A stretch of 64,000 nucleotides of DNA from Plantago major (GCA_026545765.1 JAIFAC010000227.1:1-64000); one strand, 5' to 3'; positions 1-12,937 are shown, numbered from the stretch's first letter. Numbers and translations are program-made. Notes: a model not told the origin generated them from the letters alone.

Positions 1-713
1 GTATTATCTCAAATCATCCGTAGAGAAATAGGACAGCACAGCAGAGTATAGTTAAGTCTCAGATTTTGTAAGCCTGTGTTTTTTACTTCTGAGATTTACT
101 TGTTCTCTCATCGGGAAAAGCCTCAGATATATATAGTTAGGGACATGAACAGTTCAAAGCCATATAACATAACGATATATAAATGGATCATATCACTGAA
201 GGTATAGAAACCTTTTGACAGGTTTACAGAAATAAAGTTTCTGTAAACCTGTCCTGACTTCCACCTCTATGCACTCTATATTAGTGTCAGTATAGTTATC
301 AAATCGTAATATTGACAGCTTTTCTTTTGTTGGTGAAGCTATTTGTTGGGTTTTGTTTGATCTGAACACATAAACCAATTGAGCGTAGCTCTAAATAAGC
401 AATGTAAATGCGAATTTCTCATGTCACTGCTTAGCAGAGATCTATTATTTCATCTGATAATTGTTTATGCATTCAACATGATCAGAAAGCTTAGTGTGTG
501 CTGTATTAATTCTGATTGCGCCTTTTGAATCAGAGGTTACTAACATTTGCAGGAGAAAATGCATTGAATGGTCTTCCTTTTTGATACTGTCATCGCTTTT
601 GCTCGTAATACGAACTATTCAAGAGCCACCAATATATTGCTGCTACATTGTTATCACAGTTAACCTTTTTGTTTAAGGAGATGTACGCCATGGCAATTAG
701 GAAACGGAGAATG

Positions 714-1940
714 TCAGAGTCCAGGAACGTCGGGAAGGATAGTAAGGTTCCTGCAAACAGGACAGGTGGTGTTTTTCGCTTTCTCAACCAAAGCTCGATG
801 CAGTGAGAATGGAAGCAATGCTCACATTTGGCCATGCTTCTCACTGTATCCCCAACCTCATAGCTTTAAGCATATGGAACATGCAATCTCAGAATCAGGA
901 CCTGGAATTATTTTGCTTTTCACCTCTAGAACAACAACCAACTCCGCGGCAAACGTTGATTCTGGACTCATCTAGTCCTGTAGTGTTAGATTGTGATGCT
1001 GGTGCAATGTAATTGGTGGCTGGGAGGCGGACCTGGCCTGATTCATCTGACGGTACAATGATTTACATTTAATTACTTGCAGCGACATAGTACATGAATA
1101 CACAAGGAAAAATGCAAAAACAAACGTCTAGGGCTCTCAAGCAAATTGGTCCCACAAGTCCCTGTGGAACTACCTGTAATCAAGTCATTCCACTGTAACT
1201 GAAATACTTGACAGATATCAAATATTATGGTACTCAGAAAAAAGAATGACATGATCAAACTGGGCTACAGGTCATCAAAGATCTAATACCTGGACTGTGC
1301 TGAGTTTTTGTCACAACCTGCGCAAGTAGCTGAACCTATGTCAATAAAGATCATCATTCACTCCATCAAATTCAAATTGCCTGGATACACAACAGGCAAG
1401 GCAGCCAACTGCCAACGAGAATGCAATTATACCACTGCATCAGCCCATCCTGCTCTAAGATTCCCACTTGATTGCCACCGTGAGAATTGGAGGAGTTAAC
1501 AAGGCAAATTGATCGGGCACAGTATTATCAATGAGTGAATTTGAAGGCGACACATATAAAATGTGTGTGTAGTTTTCTATACAATTGGCTTATGCAAGGA
1601 CTTGATGAAAGGTCCCAGTTCCTCATCAGCTGTTTCCATAGTGCAGTTCCTGGATCATATAGTTCTCATGTGCAAAGGCTTAAGTAGATGTCAATGTGTC
1701 GAACATAGAAATTCCAGCATCAGGTAGATTTACTATTAGAGTTCTTTCACCAAGAGTCGATTGCAGTTGTGGCCAGATAGATGTACAATTTTCTTTCAGG
1801 CGGTGAGATTTGGGAGCTTGAAAGGATAATATAAAAAGGATGTCGCCACAGTAACTGGATGGACACGAGCTTCAGGAAGCTTTTACCACCATGGAAAAGG
1901 GAAAGATTGAAACAGAAAAGCAAAGTTGGAGAATTTTCAT
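714..1940 (-). pseudogene. ATL20/21/22-type RING-H2 protein, tandem copy 1 (broken)
   Basis: Family role: membrane-anchored RING-H2 E3 ubiquitin ligase with an extracellular GUB_WAK (galacturonan/wall-associated-kinase-like) domain. Reading the minus strand, a signal-peptide-like start lies at 1940 (Met-Lys-Ile-Leu-Gln), followed by the GUB_WAK-like core near 1690-1850 with the motif VNLPDAG. Then come a membrane/proline-rich exon around 1020-1260 and the RING around 740-850 (CEHCFHSHCIELWL). The last Cys pair of the RING (CPVC) is present in DNA but out of frame. The reading frame also changes in the GUB_WAK exon. The stop that closes the RING frame is TGA at 714-716. Either a pseudogene or a gene with consensus errors. 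Exon boundaries were not all resolved. Confidence 0.6.
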
Positions 1941-2898
1941 ATTGGAAAAGGGTTTCCAAATATAAAGGGCTACTGAGTATAAATATTCCATGCATTTGGA
2001 TCAATAGCAAGAAGCAATGAGTTAATCTTGTGAACATCACCAGAACAAGAAGGCAAGAAAGATACTGTCTGTATTGTATGTAAGTTTAAGTATTGATGAT
2101 GACCTGACTTGGCTTGTAAGCAGATTCCTTATCAAAGCCAGCTACTGGTTTTAACAATTTCGCAACTATTGATGCAAGATTACAAGTTGTTTCTCTGTAT
2201 TCTTCAATTTTCAGTTGTTAAAAGCATCAAACCAATCCTTATTGTTAATCTTTCCAATGTTCTTCCCAACTTCCTTTCATTTCTAATCTTGTTTTGTTAG
2301 GAAAAACTCGTTTTTGGGATTTTTCAATCCAAAAGGACCTTTTAAGGTCTTACTTGGGTTCAAAGATCGCTTCTCAGATCTGCGAATGTATAAATCAAGC
2401 CTCTTATGATCAGTAGCGTGATTACTGCTATATGGAAACCTTTGACAGGTTTACAGAACAAATTTTCTGTATTTTGTAAGACTAAGAAGATGAGGCTGGA
2501 CTGATAACCTCCACTTAACATATAATTAGTGTCCAGCACAAAAAATAGTACAAACTTTTTTGTTGGTGAAGAATTTGTAATGTTTTGTTTGATCTGAACA
2601 CAAACCAATTGAGCGACTTAATAAATTAGCAATACGCAGTATCATGTCACTGCTTAGCAGAGATCTATTATTTCATCTGATAAATGTTCAGGACTGAAAT
2701 TTTTACATTCAACATGACTTCAGAAAGCTTAGTGCTGTATTCATTCCTGATTGCATCTATTAAATCAGAGTTTACTAACATATGCAGGAGAAAAATGCAA
2801 TGAATGGTCTTCTTTTGATACTGTCATCGCTTTTGCTCGTAAATATGAACTATTCATGCAACTAATATATTTCTGTTGTTATCACAGTTCACCTTTGT

Positions 2899-4104
2899 TT
2901 AAGGAGATGTACATTGTATGGCACTAGGAAAAGAAATGTCAGACTCCAGGAACGTCAGAATAGTGGTCCTGCAAACAGGACAGGTAGTGTTTTTCGTCAA
3001 CCAAAGCATCGATGCAGTGAGCATGGAAGCAATGCTCACATTTGGCCATGCTTCACTGTATCCCCAACCTCATAGCTTTCTAAGCATATGGAACATGTAA
3101 CCTCAGAATCAGGACCTGGAATTATTTTGCTTTCACCTAGAACGCACTAACCCAAGTAAACGTTGATTCTGGACTCATCTAGTCCTGTGGTGTTAGATTG
3201 TGATGCTGCTGGTGCAATGCCATTGGGTGGCTGGGAGGGACCTGTCTGATTCATCTGATTCGCACGACGACATTTAATTACTTGCAGCGTACAGTACATG
3301 AATACCAAGGAAAATGAAAAACAAACAGCCAGGGCTCTCACATCAAATTTGTTCCACAGGTCCCCTTTCCCACCTGTAATCAAGTCATCTCCATTGTAAC
3401 TGAAATACTTAACAGGTATAAAATATTATGGTACCAGAAAACAAAATGACATGATCAAACTCGGCTACAAGTCAATAAAGATTTAATACCTGACTGTGCT
3501 GAGTTTTTCACAACTCATGCAAGTAGTCAAATTCCATTTCAAATAAAGATCATCATTCACCCATCGAATTGAAATTGCCCATTATACAAAACAGGCAGCA
3601 GCCAACTGCCAACTAGACTGCAATTATAGTACTCCATTATAGGTTGGTCCATGGCCCCGTGATAGACAATCAGAGTTGGTGGAGTTATTAAGGCAATTGA
3701 TTGGTACAGTATCACCAATCTGGGAATTAGAAGGACACATATAAACGGTAGTTTTCTATAAGCAGTTGGTTTATAAGGACTTGATGAAAGGTCCCAGTTC
3801 CTCATCAGCTGCTTCATAGTGCAGTTTCCTTGTATCATATAGTTCTATGTACTGGTCATAGATGTCAATGTCAACATAGAAATCTCCAGCATCAGGTAGA
3901 TTTACTATTGGAGTTCCTTGACCAAGAGTCGATTGCGCCAGGTCGATATGTGTGCAATTTCTTTAGGCGGTGAGATTGGGAGCTTGAAAGGATAATATAA
4001 AAGGGAAGTTTCCAGTAATCGGATGGACACAAACCATAGCTTTTGCCACCATGGAAAAAGGCAAAGATTGGAAACAGAAAAAGCAATAGCTGGAGAATTT
4101 TCAT
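2899..4104 (-). pseudogene. ATL20/21/22-type RING-H2 protein, tandem copy 2 (broken)
   Basis: Same architecture as copy 1. The start at 4104 opens a clear signal peptide (MKILQLLLFLFPIFAFF) that runs into the first GUB_WAK cysteine (LCPSD). The extracellular domain lies at about 3850-4060 with VNLPDAGDFYVDIDIYD. A single membrane segment (ALAVCFSFSLVFMYCTLQVI) and the ATL 'GLDES' motif are at 3147-3383. The RING lies at about 2960-3090. An extra T in GCTTTGG throws the RING out of frame between its sixth ligand (CID) and the Trp that follows; the CPVC pair is intact in the shifted frame. An in-frame stop also lies in the GUB_WAK part. The frame after CPVC ends at TAA 2899-2901. The GLD and membrane features support the ATL family over other RING proteins. 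Confidence 0.65.
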
Positions 4105-4775
4105 ACTGGAAAAGGGTTTCCAACATAAAGGGCTAATGAGTATAAATATCTCATGCATTTGGATCAATAGCAAGAAACAATGAGTTAATCTTGTGAACAT
4201 CACCAGGAACAAGAAAGTAAGAAAAGATACTGTCTGTATTGTATGTAATTTAAGTATTGATGATGACCTTGACTTGACTTGTGGCAGATTCTCTTTTCAA
4301 AGACAGCTACTTTGGTTTTAATAATTTGTTTCAATACTATGTTTTCTGTGTTCTTCAATCTTCAGTTGTTGAAAGCATCAAACCAATCCTTATTGTTCAT
4401 CTTTTCACCGTTTTCTTCCTAACTTCCTTTCCTTTTACGCTGTTTAGTTTTGGTTATAAAACTCTGTTTTTGGGATTTGTCATTCCAAAAGGCCTTTATG
4501 AGGTCTGTCTTGGGGTTCAAAGATCGCTTCTTGACTGCAAATGTATAAAACAAGCCTCACGAGTAGCGTGAATTACCGCTTACCAGATGAATGATTATGA
4601 ACAATCAACAGAGCTCAGTTTAAACTATGATTCTACAATTTTATAATTCAAGAAAGTTTTGTATATGTGCTTGATCACCTAAGAGTTCTGATCATATTTT
4701 TACAAATCAATAATTCCATGGACTAATGTTATTGGTATTTAGATAAAATGATAATACACCAAACCTCTGAAAAAG

Positions 4776-5860
4776 TTACAAATCAACATGACAAAGAGAA
4801 GTTCTGCAAACAGGACAGGTGCTATTCTTCCTTAACCATTGCTGAATACAGCTTGCATGGAAGCAATGACCACACTTGATTATCAGCCTTAGTTCATCAG
4901 CTGAGCCATAGTTTTCCAAGCATATTGAGCACGCTTTTACGATCACCATTTTCTATGGTTTCATCGCCTTCATTTGGAAGCTGAAATGTCTCTGTGCAGG
5001 CTATGATTTTGACCCATCAAGTCCTGAGTTAGTGATGGTTGATGATAGTGACCTTGCAAGTTCTACGGCATGTAAGGGTGGCTGTTTGAATAGGAGGTCC
5101 TTCTCCTGCTTCATTTTCATCGTATCTTTCATAACATCTTCAGTATGTGCAAGCAAAATACTGAGAAGCAGGTTAAGGCCATAATAATGAGAACCGCAAA
5201 CTCACAGCTATTCCAACTATTCTGGCGTATTGGCTTTGCTTCCGATTTGTCTGCAAAATATTTCAAAGTCATCTTGAGTTGCCACTATGATACTTTTGTC
5301 AAAACAATATCGATGATAACGTTAATGTACCTGACACAAGATTTTCACTTTGTCCGCAATGATTGTAAACAGTGGTATTCCATGTCAAGAGCAAGAAAGG
5401 ATCATAAGAAGCATCAGCCTTAAACTGCCCTCGCCATGAAACTGGAAGTAGCCAACTACCGACACCCCTGCAACCATAAGCTTTCATGAACCCTTGCGAA
5501 AATTTACGGTAGCCACTATGAAGGTTCTGGAGTTGCTACACTCTATTGGGTTGACATCATAATCCAGAAATCGAGAACCACGGGCACATATAGAATGTGT
5601 AGTTTTCATACCATTTTGCTTCAAGAGGAGAAACAAGAGGCTTAAGTTCATAAGTTCTAATAAGGCATTTTTCAGGATCAAACAGCTGTATTGTTCTTTT
5701 CCTGTAGTCGATGTTTTGAACGTGGAATTCACCAGTGTGTGGGAAATTCATGATGACAGTGGCCTGATTGGTGTTGCAGGACAGACTGAAGTAGGAACAG
5801 TTGGGCTGTGCCATGCATGAATTCAAAAGGGTAATGTATGTCTAATGTGCTAAGCCACAG
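4776..5860 (-). CDS. ATL20/21/22-type RING-H2 protein, copy 3 (RING intact, frameshifted)
   Basis: This is the best preserved of the three copies. The extracellular GUB_WAK domain reads from about 5850 (IHYPFEF) through SYFSLSCNTNQATVIMNFPH and on to the NYTFYMCP motif near 5590. The second half (GSWLLPVSWRGQF, LLLTWNTTVYNHC) is at 5340-5480 and ends at a plausible GT donor. A hydrophobic segment lies around 5150-5230. The RING-H2 at about 4795-4945 is complete: C-x2-C-x14-C-x-H-x2-H-x2-C-x10-C-x2-C, starting CSICLENYGS and ending STCPVCRT, then stop TAA at 4776-4778. One extra A just before the RING (GTAAAAGCG) shifts the frame. No convincing start codon or signal peptide was found, so the 5' end is approximate. 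Function inferred: E3 ubiquitin ligase at a cellular membrane. Confidence 0.6.
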
Positions 5861-5890
5861 ACAGAGGAGTGACAAGATTTTCCTCAAGAA

Positions 5891-6124
5891 TTAAAAAAAT
5901 TGCAAGACAAATACCAGAATTCTGGATAGTGATCCCATGCCTCCTAGGTAGTAGGTACTAAGAGGCCCGTGAAAATTATATAAATGGTTACAGAAAGTTC
6001 GATTTTCTCCTCGTGGACTCTCCAAACAAGAATCAAACATATAGATGTCCTGATTATCCACTGTAACTGCATGCCAAGGATAGTAATGGAAAGAAAATCT
6101 TGTTTTAGACACTATATTTAACAT
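5891..6124 (-). other. Unrecognised short open frame upstream of ATL copy 3
   Basis: A 78-codon open frame that I do not recognise. It contains YYPWHAVTVDNQDIYMFDSC and ends in a hydrophobic tail (RILVFVLQFF). It lies in the same orientation as, and directly upstream of, the third ATL copy, so it could be a leftover extracellular exon of another copy or chance. No splice context was found that would decide this. Confidence 0.15.
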
Positions 6125-6433
6125 ATTAGATTGTTAGGGTCCCTATAAAAGGGAATCTCCCGCTCAGCATAATTAACTTGTAAACAGTAACTGCTAAAGC
6201 AAAAAAAGGAAACTTGCAAACATTAACCGGAGAGATCACTTTAACGCAGAATAGCCAAGCGTGAGCTTTCAGAAACAGTATAAGATCACTTTCATATCTC
6301 AATTTCTATATTCTCATACATTGAAGAACTTACATGTCTGAACTGAAGCAGACATGCTTAAGTTTATCAAAATAGAAGGCTTTGTCCGCTGTCAACTGTT
6401 ATTAATAAATCAATAGAGTGAAGACTTCCTAAT

Positions 6434-6600
6434 CTAAACCCGGAAGAAGGGATGGTTAGACTTCAACAGAAATGCCATCAACACATATATCTGAGTAGAA
6501 CCTATGCAAATTGAACCAACTTTGACATCTTTTCCAGCTTTCAAGACGAGTATTTTAATCTGAAGACCTGTTTTCGGAGATACACTGGGATGTGAGAATT
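6434..6600 (-). repeat. Relic copy of the F-box gene's terminal exon
   Basis: The minus-strand sequence of 6434-6600 repeats the last exon of the F-box gene just upstream. It has TGTATCTCCGAAAACAGG, the LQIKILVLKAGKD reading and the GGTTCTACTCAGATA tail, with changes. The true terminal exon is at about 6609-6729. This copy lies after the stop codon and is probably not coding. Confidence 0.6.
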
Positions 6601-6608
6601 GTAAGACT

Positions 6609-9430
6609 TCAACAGAAATGTTGTATCTGAGTAGAACTACAACAGCTGGTGGATATACTAATTGCAACAACTTCCCCTTTCCCAGCTTTCATGGCATGAT
6701 ATTTAATCTGGAGGCCTGCTTTCATAGGTATATTAAACAAACAATCAGATTTCCTAGATCAGTTTATGCTCATCACTGGATATGGATGATCATAAATATT
6801 AAAGGAAATAGATAACAATGTTCAACTAAGTCAGCCATCTGACCGAAACTAGAACAGACACGTAGCTTCAATCAATTTACAACAAGCAGATTTAGTCCAC
6901 TTTGAGTTTTGTGCTTATATAGAGATAAAACCAGACAATATTACCTCTTTATCAGAGACTTCAATATTCAATGGAACTTACCGTCATTCTCTTGCAAATT
7001 GGTGTTCACTGCAACTGCATGCAGAGTTCTTATTGCTTTTGGATGCCATTCATTTCTTTTCCCCGTCCATGACTTGAGATCAAGAATATCTGAAATTTAA
7101 TATTAAAAGAACGCCTAAGATGGGGATCTCAGGTTGATAGCTCATCTAACTTCCAGAAGATGTCTTGAGATAGACTTGCAATACTATGCAGTTATGCAGG
7201 ATTAAATCATATGCCCTGAAGAAAACCGTAATACCAGAAATTGATCGATTCTTGAGATGCTTGATGTCAAAAATCCCACTAGAAGCTCCATCAGCCTGCT
7301 TCTGGATGTTGTAGGTTCCTAATGTATCATACTCCCAGCTCCCACCTTGATATTCCTCCCACAAGAAGAGTTCAATATGCCTTGCTTCCAAAGTCTGCAT
7401 TGTTCCTGTTGTCATATATTAGTGTTTAGTGAGTCGTAATTACTGTATCAGTTGGTGGGGCATTTTCATCGTATGTGTGTAATGGCTGAAGGAAATGATT
7501 GTGCATTGATATATTGGAGAAGATTTAACACTTGTGTTTACTTAAAATTGTCCTTTAACTAGTACTTCAAACATCAATCATATTAATCAATCAATACATG
7601 GCAAAGTCATGAAAATAGAAGTGTGGAATCACTAATCTGAATGTCCATGTGTTAACTCACCATCACATGTGTCTAGGTCACAAGCTGGACATCGAACGAG
7701 CTGCAAGTCTTTAACATGCCCATGGTTGAAATTTTATGCAGTTGAGTATATATGATCGAATAATAAACTTCAAATTCTAATGAGCTATAATAAACTAGAT
7801 TACCAGCAATCCAGATCCCAGTTTTAATATTGCATAGCACGCAGTTGCCATCTTTCTCCAACATTTGCTCCACTACCTCTTCCTTGGAAATTCTGAGGGG
7901 TGCAATCAGACTCCCAGTCAAGAATGCACCATCTGAGTCAAAGAAGAACGCTCCAATTCGTGTCCAATCTGCTTATTTATTAGATCAAACACAGAAAAAT
8001 AAGTCTGCGTATGTATATTAGACCAATGGTTATTATAATGCTAAAAGTGGCTGAGGTGGTATGAGTAGTAACTGATACAGGCAAACTCTAAAAAATAAAT
8101 GTGATAAGATTTTTATTCATATAGCTAGTTTAGCAAATTTTAAACCCACAAATAACTAGTTATGCATACGTACAGTTCCTAAACACATCAATCCACATGT
8201 TAAAGGATAGCATGCTATCTGTTTCCTGATCAGCAGGATTTGGGAGTTCAACAGCTTCAGTTGTTATTAAATCTTCAGAACAAAGTAAAAAAGTTGATGA
8301 ATCGTGGCCACTCAACAGGAGTTCATAGTTACTACAAAACCAAACAGAAATTGATAATGAACACGATACCAGTCGCATATAACTATAACATCTTCATCCA
8401 ACGCTAATGAACTACCAGAACCAGATATGAAGTAAAAACTCATTCAGGAAAGTTCATTTACCGATATATTTCTCCTTTTGATGGAACATGTACGAATGAC
8501 TTCCATCTGCAGAGATTAGATAATTAAGTATCTGACATAACTTAACAGTATGTTTCCATTGGTCAAAATGTGGTGGAGCGAAAAGAATCAGAGGTTCACC
8601 AAAAGCTGTGGCATAGAGTTTGATCCATTTGAATTCAACATTCCCTGGGTCAGGGACCTGAAGATCCCTGAGACATGCATACTTCCACACACTGTCCTCC
8701 ATCATTACATGGTGAAACCATTTGCAGGTTGCTGCAAGCATCACCATAGATTTTCCATCCATAAACTTAGCAATCTCTGTCCATACATCCTCTTCATACC
8801 TGAGTCAGCAAAAACATCAATGGAAATTAACAAAATGCTTAGTCGCAAATTTCCCATCAGATACACATCTTAACTGATAAAATGACGAATCAGCATTTCC
8901 CGTCAAATCCAACACATCTCAATCAAAATAAGAAGCTGTATAACAGGCACATCCAAATACATTCAAGTTTCACTGAAATCGTCACTGTACTTCAATTAGT
9001 TCAGCTCAGAAACACAAAAGCACCTAAGCTCAGATCGAACCTTCAACATCACTCCAATAACAATAAATTTCGCCTCAGAAAACTAAATCAACCTGAGCTA
9101 GCTCAGCTACTAAACTTCCAGCCGTACACACAAATTCATCAACGCACAATCACTGCTGCTCATAAATTTCCAGATCTAATCCATCATCATGCAAAAACGC
9201 AACTCAGCTACCCATCAATCCGTGCAGAGTTCGATAAATACCTTCAATCCTTAATCGCTTAGAAAATTATCCGATCAAAATGAATTCAGCCATATAGAAA
9301 ACTTACAAGTCATATTCGTAGCTAAAATAACACACATACCTGTTGAAAATGGATTGATGAGTGTTGTTGAGGTTAACTGAGGAGAGCAGCAGCAGCACAA
9401 CGATCTAGCTTTCCGCAATCGCTTCACCAT
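6609..9430 (-). CDS. F-box protein, At3g61730-like, copy 1
   Basis: Family role: substrate receptor of an SCF ubiquitin ligase. The closest known relative appears to be Arabidopsis At3g61730, recalled as RMF (reduced male fertility). Exons on the minus strand: 9340-9430 (starts MVKRLRKARSL), 8600-8799 (F-box: YEEDVWTEIAKFMDGKSMVM and VWKYACLRDLQV), 8462-8506 (DGSHSYMFHQKEKY), 7804-7968, 7661-7708 (LVRCPACDLDTCDG), 7235-7405, 6982-7089 (LDLKSWTGKRNEWHPKA), and about 6609-6729 (LQIKYHAMKAGK). All resolved junctions have GT/AG and keep the frame. The acceptor of the last exon is unclear. The C-terminus differs from copy 2, whose frame ends ISQQLV, because of a 1-bp difference, so this copy runs a little longer to TGA at 6609-6611. 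Probably functional. Confidence 0.8.
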
Positions 9431-10757
9431 GATTTCTGCTAAATTTTCTGCTTCGGTTTTGAATCTCTGAGTTTCAAAGCTGAGCTGATTTTTTAACGTG
9501 ATTTTGAGTTTCTCAAGTGTTTGAGGGGGTCAAAACTCGAAGAAGAACAGTTGGGAATTTCGATTTGAAATTTTGGGAGATTATATATCGCAGCGGGAAT
9601 GTGAGAGGGGCAGTTATCCTCTGCTTCGCGGGAGTTTGTTTCACCTTTTTCCTTTTTTCCTGTCCAATGTCATTTTTCTTATGTCCAGTGAATTTGGAGA
9701 TTTATCGTAGCCGTAAATTAGAGAAAACACATTACTCCAGAAGATTTTGTTTCAATAAGGTGTCCCAGTCTAGAAATTTTGAGTGTTCATACAATTTTTC
9801 CATATCGTTAAAAGTGCAATTTCCAAGCAGTTGTTAGAATTTATGCAGAAGAAGAGAAATATATACAATGACTTGTGGGTTACATTTATTTGGAGACCGT
9901 TTTCTACTTATTGCTTAACTAAGGTAACAAAATATAGTATATCGGCAAGCTATTGCTGTAAGTTCAATTAATATATTGTATGTCCAAATGGACTTTAAAG
10001 ATGGCGACAAAGCCGATCAAAGTTTCAGAAAGTAATTTTAGATTATAAGTTATAACCCATTATCCAATACCTAAGTGTTATGGAATGGTTATGGAAAACT
10101 CTTCACGCTTAAGTAATGGTGTAAATATGGGCCAGATTTCTACTAAATATAGTGGGACTTAACCTATCTTCGTTTCTCTCTATTTCCGTCAATTGCCGAA
10201 CCTATATAAATTCTTGCATCTATTTTATTTCGTCGCAATGTTTACTCTTTATTTCGGGCCCGCGCAGTGCATATATACTCACTCCATCCCAAACAAAGAA
10301 CATAGAGAGAGAAGACAATGCTCATTTCTCTTCTCTACCAGTACCAGAAGACAATAATCTGTGAATTATCCTCTTTATACAACTCTGTCCCAGTTAGTTT
10401 GTGTATGCATCTTTCTTCAGAGTTTATACATATGATTGTGATCTTATGTATTCCACCTCAATCAAGCTACTCAACTTTATGCTGTAATTTACAGCCTCAA
10501 GATCAGTGAAACATAAGGTCACTCTGAAAAGCTGTTGTCCAAAAGTTGTATAAATTTCTGTTTGCAGGTTCATGTACTGGAGTTATATGTTTCTATCAGT
10601 ACTGCTCCTTGGGAAAAAAGAGGTATAAATTTTATCTCTCAAATCCATGCGTTTACGTACACACAGTATGCAGAAAGACAATTCAGTTGATCAGGCTAAC
10701 CATGATTTTCCAGATAGATTGATATAAGAAAAAAAATTAATACAGGCTCATATAACA
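9431..10757. other. Spacer between the F-box and WOX genes
   Basis: No gene recognised. The part next to 9430 should hold the 5' leader and promoter of the minus-strand F-box gene. The remainder is AT-rich, without repeats or open frames that I can support. Confidence 0.4.
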
Positions 10758-12338
10758 CTAAAGAGAAGAATAGACTGTAGAAGCCAAACTTCTGTTTGAA
10801 ATGTGTCTCTGCAAACCAAACAAGTTCCTTTTCAATGCTCTAATACCACAGACATGCATATATACCAATATCGTTATCCAGACATGTGATGGCCTTCCTC
10901 TTCCAACAGGGATAGAATTATCTGAAACGTGAATCTTTGCCGCCAAACAGTCCAGTCCTGCACGAGCAATTTTGTTCACTGAGACAGCCAACTTAAGGGC
11001 AAAACCATCGAGAGAATAATTTATTGAAAACTCTAGCTACACACAGATGATTGTCATACTACCATTGTGTTGTGAAAAGCTACAATGCTTCTTTTTCAAG
11101 AGTCATTGGCTCTAATTGCATGTTCCTGGCTTGTAAATCAAAAGTATATCAACTTACAAATGAAAACTGTAGTTGGTTGCTTCTATGAATGTAGTAGTAC
11201 TATCAGAATGAAACTCATAAGTTCATTTCTAGTTGTTACCATATACGGTGAGCTAGATGTTGAACAAAGCAGTCAAGGAACTAAGATTATGTGAAAGAAC
11301 ACGATTTGAATTTGGTAAATCACTTGCACCAAAGGATATTTGATCAAGACCAGCACCAAGTTCTGAGCTGCCATCTGTAGTATACATGGTTTCAGTTCTC
11401 GTTGAGCTTCCAAGGTCATGGTGTTGTTTATACCCTGAGTTGGTGGTTGTCTTACTGGGGGACCTTAAATCCGTACTTGCTTCTGTTTGAGCATGTTTAG
11501 CTGGTGCTGTCTGTTGCTTCCTCTTGAATCTAGCACGCCTGTTCTGGAACCAATTATACACGTTAGTCTCAGAAATCTGGCCATGTTCTGACAACTGTGC
11601 AGCTATAGTTTTGATCTTCTGCTTGTTCGAGTTCCAGTCCCTTGGTTAAATATTTCTTCAAGAATCTGAAGCTGGGTAGACGTTGAGACCAACGCTGTCT
11701 GCCAGACATTTTATGGGATCCAGATGGAAGGTAAGGTCATAGTATAGATTTCCATCCTAGCTCCTGATGATCAATACAAAACTTGTTTACGCACGAAGGA
11801 AAAAAAAGCCAGAACAGATCTTTGTCTGATAGAATTAAACTGCATTATCAATCTAGTAGTGCACATATGAAGATTATAATAATAGGCCAAAAACAAACTA
11901 CTTGCATAGCTACTACATAATGGGCAAATCTACGCTTTGACAAAGATATGCAACTTGTGTTATCATTCTATTCAAATAAATCGGTAACGCTTAGCTGATA
12001 ACACAGCCTTCCAACTCCACACACAACGAAAGTTAACGACTGAAACCAGCAAGACTAGCAGGGTGATCAGTTGAGTAGGGACTAGGGAACACAATTTAAG
12101 AAGTAAACAAGCACGAACAGTAGTCGGATAAAAAGAAGTGAACGATACCAGCAGTTAAATGATCATTTTGAGAGGTGAGGGATGATTTGTGCAACAAGAG
12201 AAGGTGTTGAGAAATGATGGAGTAAACTGCTATCTGTTTCTGGAGAATTTCAATTTGTTCGTCTGTCATCACCTTCATGAACATCCCTCCTCCGCTATAT
12301 AGCTCCTCTGGCAGCTGTAGCGGCGGTGTCTCCTCCAT
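10758..12338 (-). CDS. WOX13-clade WUSCHEL-related homeobox protein
   Basis: Nuclear transcription factor family. Exon 1 is 12149-12338: [18 protein letters not shown], then [19 protein letters not shown], the conserved N-terminal block of the WOX13 clade, ending in a good GT donor. Exon 2 runs from 11763 to at least 11256 and carries the homeodomain. Helix 3 reads [20 protein letters not shown]. Upstream in the same exon the homeodomain is interrupted by about four single-base losses: GGGAA to GGAA, TTTCC to TTCC, TCTCCA to TCTCA and CTCCGA to CTCGAA. A possible third exon near 10770-10980 shows degraded similarity to the family's C-terminal block (KIHV..NSIPV), at low confidence. The splice out of exon 2 is unresolved. 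Call it WOX13-like; pseudogene status depends on whether the indels are real. Confidence 0.7.
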
Positions 12339-12937
12339 CAGACAGAGATGATTTCTTGATTAACTGTGGTGTTGTATTAACAGACACTGTATACTTATAC
12401 AGTTATACTATAAATATGCTTGTTTTTTTGGTTTAAGGAAAAGGTAATACTAATTAAGTAAAGCAAATGAGGTAAATAAGTGCAAGATACTTTTGCCAAT
12501 CTGTATGCAGTTTTCAAAGCTTTTCAAACTTATCTAGCAAAAGACAGCTATCCGTATCAACATGATAAATCTTTGACAAATATAATTAATAAACTTCGTT
12601 GCTCATCTTGTTTAATGAAAATCAAGAATCAACGACTTTAAGGACGAATTTCTAAATTCGTCAACCATAAGAGCGCCCCAAATCAATTCCCACCCAAAAC
12701 GGTGCCTAAATTGAAACGACGACGCATCGACCATAACGGAAAAGAATACTTCAGACTCAACTGATTCAATCTGCACCGTCCATTCAAGCTACGGACAAAT
12801 CACGTCCAACGATCACTGAAGCCACCAACCAATTGGTATGGGCATTCAAACATTTCACGTTTGCCCATCCAGTACTACATTGCCTGTCTAGGATAATTGC
12901 GTCACTTTAACAGCAATTGTAATGTCAAAAGGTACTA
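12339..12937. other. Promoter side of the WOX gene, no gene seen
   Basis: AT-rich sequence upstream of the WOX start. It has ATACTTATACAGTTATACTATAAATA near 12388-12416, which is TATA-like for the minus strand only by composition. No coding feature was supported. Confidence 0.3.

Larger units (their letters stand above)
195..4580. repeat. Tandem 2.2 kb duplication carrying ATL-type genes
   Basis: Two blocks, about 195-2430 and 2431-4580, match along their whole length. They share the region downstream of the RING exon (with GACAGGTTTACAGAA near 215 and 2447), the RING exon, the membrane exon, the extracellular-domain exon and the upstream flank (CTTGGGTTCAAAGATCGCTTCT-like sequence near 2355 and 4512). 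Many small indels separate the copies, so the duplication is not very recent. The stretch 1-713 contains only the gene-downstream part of the first block. Confidence 0.8.

Noticed and set aside
8882..9262. 126-codon plus-strand frame
   Set aside because: It lies in intron 1 of the minus-strand F-box gene and has no motif.
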